Below the pieces are notes generated by a model. It searched no databases, was not told where the DNA came from, and saw nothing but the letters and a program-made list of their open reading frames with translations. 64,000 nucleotides of DNA, taken from positions 434,001 to 498,000 of the forward strand of contig JAZGUH010000374.1 of the NCBI GenBank assembly GCA_037893225.1, given 5' to 3'. This DNA is from Hippasteria phrygiana. Its lineage: Eukaryota; Echinodermata; Asteroidea; Valvatida; Goniasteridae. Made by a program: the position numbers and the translations under genes. How positions within the stretch are numbered: the stretch's first letter is position 1; every line of letters starts with the position of its first letter. Of the stretch, positions 61,801 through 64,000 are shown one piece after another.

Positions 61801-63903
61801 CAATCCGCACATATATGTGTCAACGGGTGGCAAGGGTTAACTTTATGCGCGTTGAGTGCCCTATACATTAGCACTGTAAGAATAGGAGCATTTCGCTCCT
61901 GTTGCAAAAATTGCAACTTATTTACTGTGTTACTTTAATATCTAACAGATTTTTCATGGAATGTCCCATTGGAAAGCTCACAACTTATCTAATGCTAAAA
62001 AATTTGCAATTCAATTTAAAAAAAGTTGGGTGCCATGCCCAAAAAGCATAGACACAGCATCTTAAAAAAACCAAACAATTTCCAAAATTTATGAAGTAAA
62101 ACATACAAACCTATTATTGTAACGGTGAAATTACACTTGTTCTCATTCCCAGAAATATCTCTAGCTTTGTATATCACCATGGTAACTCCAACTGAGAATG
62201 TTCCAAAACCAGCTTGATTACATTCTGTAGGTGTGGTTCCCAGGCAGGTGAATATCACATCAACACTATTATCAGAGTTGTCGGTGGCAACTGGAGGAGC
62301 CCAGCTGTGAGACACCTGATTGGACGATGAGGTGACAGGAATGATGATGTCATCTGGACAGCCGGAGATCTCGGGAAGTTCGTTATCTAGGAAAGTAAAT
62401 GAGACCGTAAGTAAACAAAACTGAAAGCAATACCATAAATATCTTCAGGATCTCAAACCTTCAACCGGTTGAGACTTCAGTGAAAAGAATGAAGGGTCAT
62501 AAAAATCTAGTCTAAAACTTAGGGATAACATACCCACAACGTTGATGTACATTTCACATGTCGCTCTGTTAGAAGATTCATCGATAGCGGTATAATGAAA
62601 CATATGTGGAGACCTTGCCAAACTCAACCTAATATTCTCACTGATGTGATAGTTGTAAGAAAATGCAGAACCATCTAAAGTTATAAATAAGACAACCATT
62701 CCAGCATCGTCAGAGGCAGAGGCTGCATCAGGGAGTGAAACTGTAGCGAGGTTCTGGCCAGGATCAGTCTCAACCGTGAGATCGGGTTGGCAAGTGATGA
62801 CGGGAGAGACGTTGTCTGCAAAAAAACGATCACTGGATCAATTAATCAATCAAGGTAATAATACAGCCCCTTCCAGTGCAACAGAGTTACAACCCCTATT
62901 AAATGTTGGTATGGGGCAATAGTGTGTGTGAGTGTGCCTGTCCATTTTTAAGTTCAATGGCAAAGTTGGCAGACAGATTCACAGTCACTCTCTCTTGTCT
63001 TTGCCCACTTTGAAAAAAGCTAAGATCTCTTGTAAAAAGGACAAAATGCAAAGCTTTTTCACTCCACTTTTTCTTCAATTTTCACAGTACAAAACATATG
63101 GGTGCATACCAAAATTATATGTGCATGACGGTGCTGTGTGGTTTGCCCATCATGCACGTGTAAACACATACACACAGTCAGTCGCGTATCGACCTCCAAA
63201 CGTGGACATCCTATTGTTCCTCTTTTGTTTGTACCTCCATAGGTTTTGTACACACTCCCAATCGCGGACATATGCTGGGAATCACGGACGATATTGTTCT
63301 CTTTTGTTCTCCGACATTTTTCGTCCACAGTTTGAATACCCCAACACGCCCACACGCACTAGATACAGTGTTTTATATGCGTGCATGAGTGTCGTCTAAC
63401 ATGAACATTTTGTGTGCCCGTCTAAAACACTTTCTTCATCAGACATTTATGAATGCAATGTAATGTGTATGACTTTGTGTAAGCCTGTAACAACCATGCC
63501 CTGATTAGAAAATATGTGTTTTCCTGAACTGAAAGTCATGACATATGCCATTGCTATGTTCACTTACCTGGTGGTTGGGAGGTCACATTAAATTCTGTGT
63601 TGCAAGTTACCCCAGCATCGGATGAATGTCCGCAATAGTGATTATTAAACCACCCACTATGTTCACACTGGTCAATGCTTGACTCTGTTCCATCGCATAC
63701 AACATTACGTAGAAGAATCGGCCCTGATCCTTGGCCAAAGTAAGCATCCCGCCAGGTCTGGGATGCCGAAGGGTAGCCAAGCTGTCGACAGATCACATTG
63801 GCATCTCTAATGCTCCAGCCTTCATGACAAATCGTACCCCAGAAACATTTGTGGTTAACTTCCACTCTGCCTTCATTAGGCCTGTTCCCATTTACAAGAC
63901 GCA
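52614..63903 (-). CDS. Gene 2: tandem paralogue of gene 1, 5' part outside the window
   Basis: Exons for one SRCR, two intact HYR, HRM, GAIN, GPS, seven TM helices and the tail match gene 1 exon for exon, with all splice sites kept. If the damaged HYR exon (61316-61416) is skipped, the visible part is open for 981 residues to the TAA at 52616-52614. The frame stays intact because the neighbouring exons are phase 1. Upstream SRCR exons must lie beyond 64000. Compared with gene 1, two HYR exons are gone and one is cut. The receptor core shows a few substitutions and one extra GAIN codon and no stops, so gene 2 looks functional. Confidence 0.88.
53525..53795 (-). CDS. Gene 2: TM5 to TM7 start
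   Basis: 271 bases, phase 2 to 0, identical protein to gene 1 exon 30, including [12 protein letters not shown] and LLNSVQ. Confidence 0.93.
54225..54291 (-). CDS. Gene 2: end of TM4 and extracellular loop 2
   Basis: 67 bases, phase 1 to 2. Same [20 protein letters not shown] reading as gene 1 exon 29. Short exon recognised by homology and phase. Confidence 0.87.
55022..55187 (-). CDS. Gene 2: TM3 and start of TM4
   Basis: 166 bases, phase 0 to 1, identical protein to gene 1 exon 28. Confidence 0.9.
55695..55794 (-). CDS. Gene 2: TM2
   Basis: 100 bases, phase 2 to 0. [20 protein letters not shown]; Gln-to-His change in intracellular loop 1 relative to gene 1 exon 27. Confidence 0.88.
56283..56407 (-). 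CDS. Gene 2: TM1
   Basis: 125 bases, phase 0 to 2. Matches gene 1 exon 26, with a conservative Val-to-Leu change in SLSVTLIIFLTI. Confidence 0.88.
56565..56726 (-). CDS. Gene 2: GPS motif and tethered agonist
   Basis: 54 codons, phase 0-0, amino-acid identical to gene 1 exon 25, including [10 protein letters not shown]. Conservation while introns drift suggests constraint. Confidence 0.92.
56880..57160 (-). mobile_element. tRNA-derived SINE, block 2 only
   Basis: On the minus strand it begins CAGTGGCGCAGTGGTTACTG (A-box-like) and has GGGTTCAATTCC (B box) about 35 bases on. It ends in an (AAT)n tail at 56878-56895. Block 1 has the empty site near 9167. Inserted in the GPS-GAIN intron of gene 2 after the duplication. 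Confidence 0.72.
57458..57648 (-). CDS. Gene 2: GAIN part 3
   Basis: 191 bases, phase 1 to 0, same protein as gene 1 exon 24 as far as I can see. Same GTGAGA donor. Confidence 0.85.
58078..58459 (-). CDS. Gene 2: GAIN part 2
   Basis: 382 bases, phase 0 to 1. One codon longer than gene 1 exon 23 (NLTQLQADG for NLIQPADG) and with a few substitutions, all in frame. Confidence 0.85.
58611..58754 (-). CDS. Gene 2: GAIN part 1
   Basis: 48 codons, phase 0-0. Matches gene 1 exon 22 with ASQTSEASDD in place of [10 protein letters not shown] and a GDKE end for GDTE. Confidence 0.85.
59303..59430 (-). CDS. Gene 2: HRM second part
   Basis: 128 bases, phase 1 to 0, matching gene 1 exon 21 with no visible amino-acid change. 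The intron to the previous exon holds the gene 2 copy of the 53-bp satellite. Confidence 0.85.
59775..60845. repeat. 53-bp satellite array, gene 2 (about 20 units, degenerate)
   Basis: Same unit as 12083-13356, but with several truncated and altered units at the left end (TATGCC, GCAAG variants) and a homogeneous right end. Confidence 0.93.
61112..61213 (-). CDS. Gene 2: HRM first part
   Basis: 34 codons, phase 1 at both ends, matching gene 1 exon 20 (DGLTWP core). It can join directly to the HYR exon at 62111 in frame. Confidence 0.85.
61316..61416 (-). pseudogene. Gene 2: truncated HYR-like exon
   Basis: The first 101 bases match gene 1 exon 17 ([11 protein letters not shown] through PDLTGW). 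Homology then stops at a G-rich junction (about 61285-61315). The remaining 133 bases and donor are missing. The other side of the junction matches gene 1 near 13817, so about 1.15 kb is lost, with two further HYR exons. The exon cannot be spliced normally. The homopolymer junction also allows an assembly error. Confidence 0.8.
61618..61840. mobile_element. Family B MITE, block 2 copy
   Basis: Counterpart of 15254-15475. Here the left TTAACCCCTTG end is intact, showing that it is the same family. Confidence 0.65.
62111..62386 (-). CDS. Gene 2: HYR exon 2, mosaic of two gene 1 exons
   Basis: 92 codons, phase 1-1. The 5' end (DNELPEI) and upstream intron match gene 1 exon 16. The body ([14 protein letters not shown]) matches exon 18. 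Such a mosaic suggests gene conversion or unequal exchange between the duplicated HYR exons. Confidence 0.87.
62534..62815 (-). CDS. Gene 2: HYR exon 1
   Basis: 94 codons, phase 1-1, nearly identical to gene 1 exon 15 (VVLFITLDGS in place of [10 protein letters not shown]). Splice sites intact. Confidence 0.87.
63568..63903 (-). CDS. Gene 2: SRCR exon (equivalent to gene 1 SRCR13)
   Basis: 112 codons, phase 1-1. Differs from gene 1 exon 14 by one extra residue (FNNHYC for FNHHC) and a few substitutions such as NHKCFW for NYKCFW. Six core cysteines plus the extra one are kept. Confidence 0.9.
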
Positions 63904-64000
63904 CTGAAACTAGTGAAACAGAAACATGTTTTCTTATTTAGGAGAGGGAACTGATATCAAAACCTGATATTCCAGATCTTTTATCAATTTTACCGAGTAC

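Larger units (their letters stand above)
47721..64000. repeat. Tandem duplication block, copy 2
   Basis: Counterpart of 1-19530, head to tail on the same strand at about 47.7 kb spacing. It is shorter over the same content, mainly because it lacks the ISL2EU-like element and 1.15 kb of the HYR region. Confidence 0.9.

Overview
This is animal nuclear DNA, AT-rich and intron-rich, dense in small DNA transposons and tRNA-derived SINEs. The domain mix (cysteine-rich SRCR tandems, HYR modules, adhesion GPCR) and repeat style suggest an invertebrate deuterostome, most likely an echinoderm. The species call is inference; the gene calls rest on reading frames and splice sites.

The window holds two tandem paralogous adhesion-GPCR genes, both on the minus strand. 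Gene 1 can be assembled end to end from 46100 to the stop at 4813. It has 31 exons and 2,586 codons before the stop, with every exon flanked by AG/GT and all phases compatible. Order: signal peptide, 13 SRCR domains, 5 HYR domains, hormone-receptor motif (HRM), GAIN domain with GPS, seven-transmembrane bundle, short cytoplasmic tail. All extracellular modules from the signal exon to the first HRM exon join in phase 1. Gene 2 occupies 52614 to beyond 63903. Its 5' part lies outside the window; it retains one SRCR, two full HYR exons, HRM, GAIN/GPS, 7TM and tail. The two genes sit in a duplicated block: 1-19.5 kb matches 47.72-64.0 kb, introns and flank included.

The paralogue comparison exposes events after the duplication. 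Gene 1 has a 1.9 kb ISL2EU-like transposon remnant (15606-17549) whose empty site is preserved in gene 2. Gene 2 has a deletion that removes two HYR exons and cuts a third (61316-61416), a 213-bp TTAA-flanked MITE (50507-50719) and a SINE (about 56880-57160). A 53-bp satellite in the HRM intron differs in size and homogeneity between copies.

The 8.7 kb intron between SRCR12 and SRCR13 of gene 1 is a transposon nest. A MITE with TTAA target duplications (20650-28133) was split by a 7.0 kb element (20937-27979) with CAC-starting inverted ends and a 4-bp AGGT duplication. That element carries a 965-codon DDE-type transposase reading frame broken by one in-frame TAA. Ends, duplication length and protein best fit the Chapaev branch of the CMC superfamily, a distant relative of RAG1/Transib. 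A 500-bp hAT element with a perfect 8-bp duplication lies beside it.

Other introns hold foldback elements, nested MITEs and minisatellites. The 1-4.8 kb and 46.1-52.6 kb stretches are intergenic, with SINEs, MITEs and an unusually conserved block but no supported gene.
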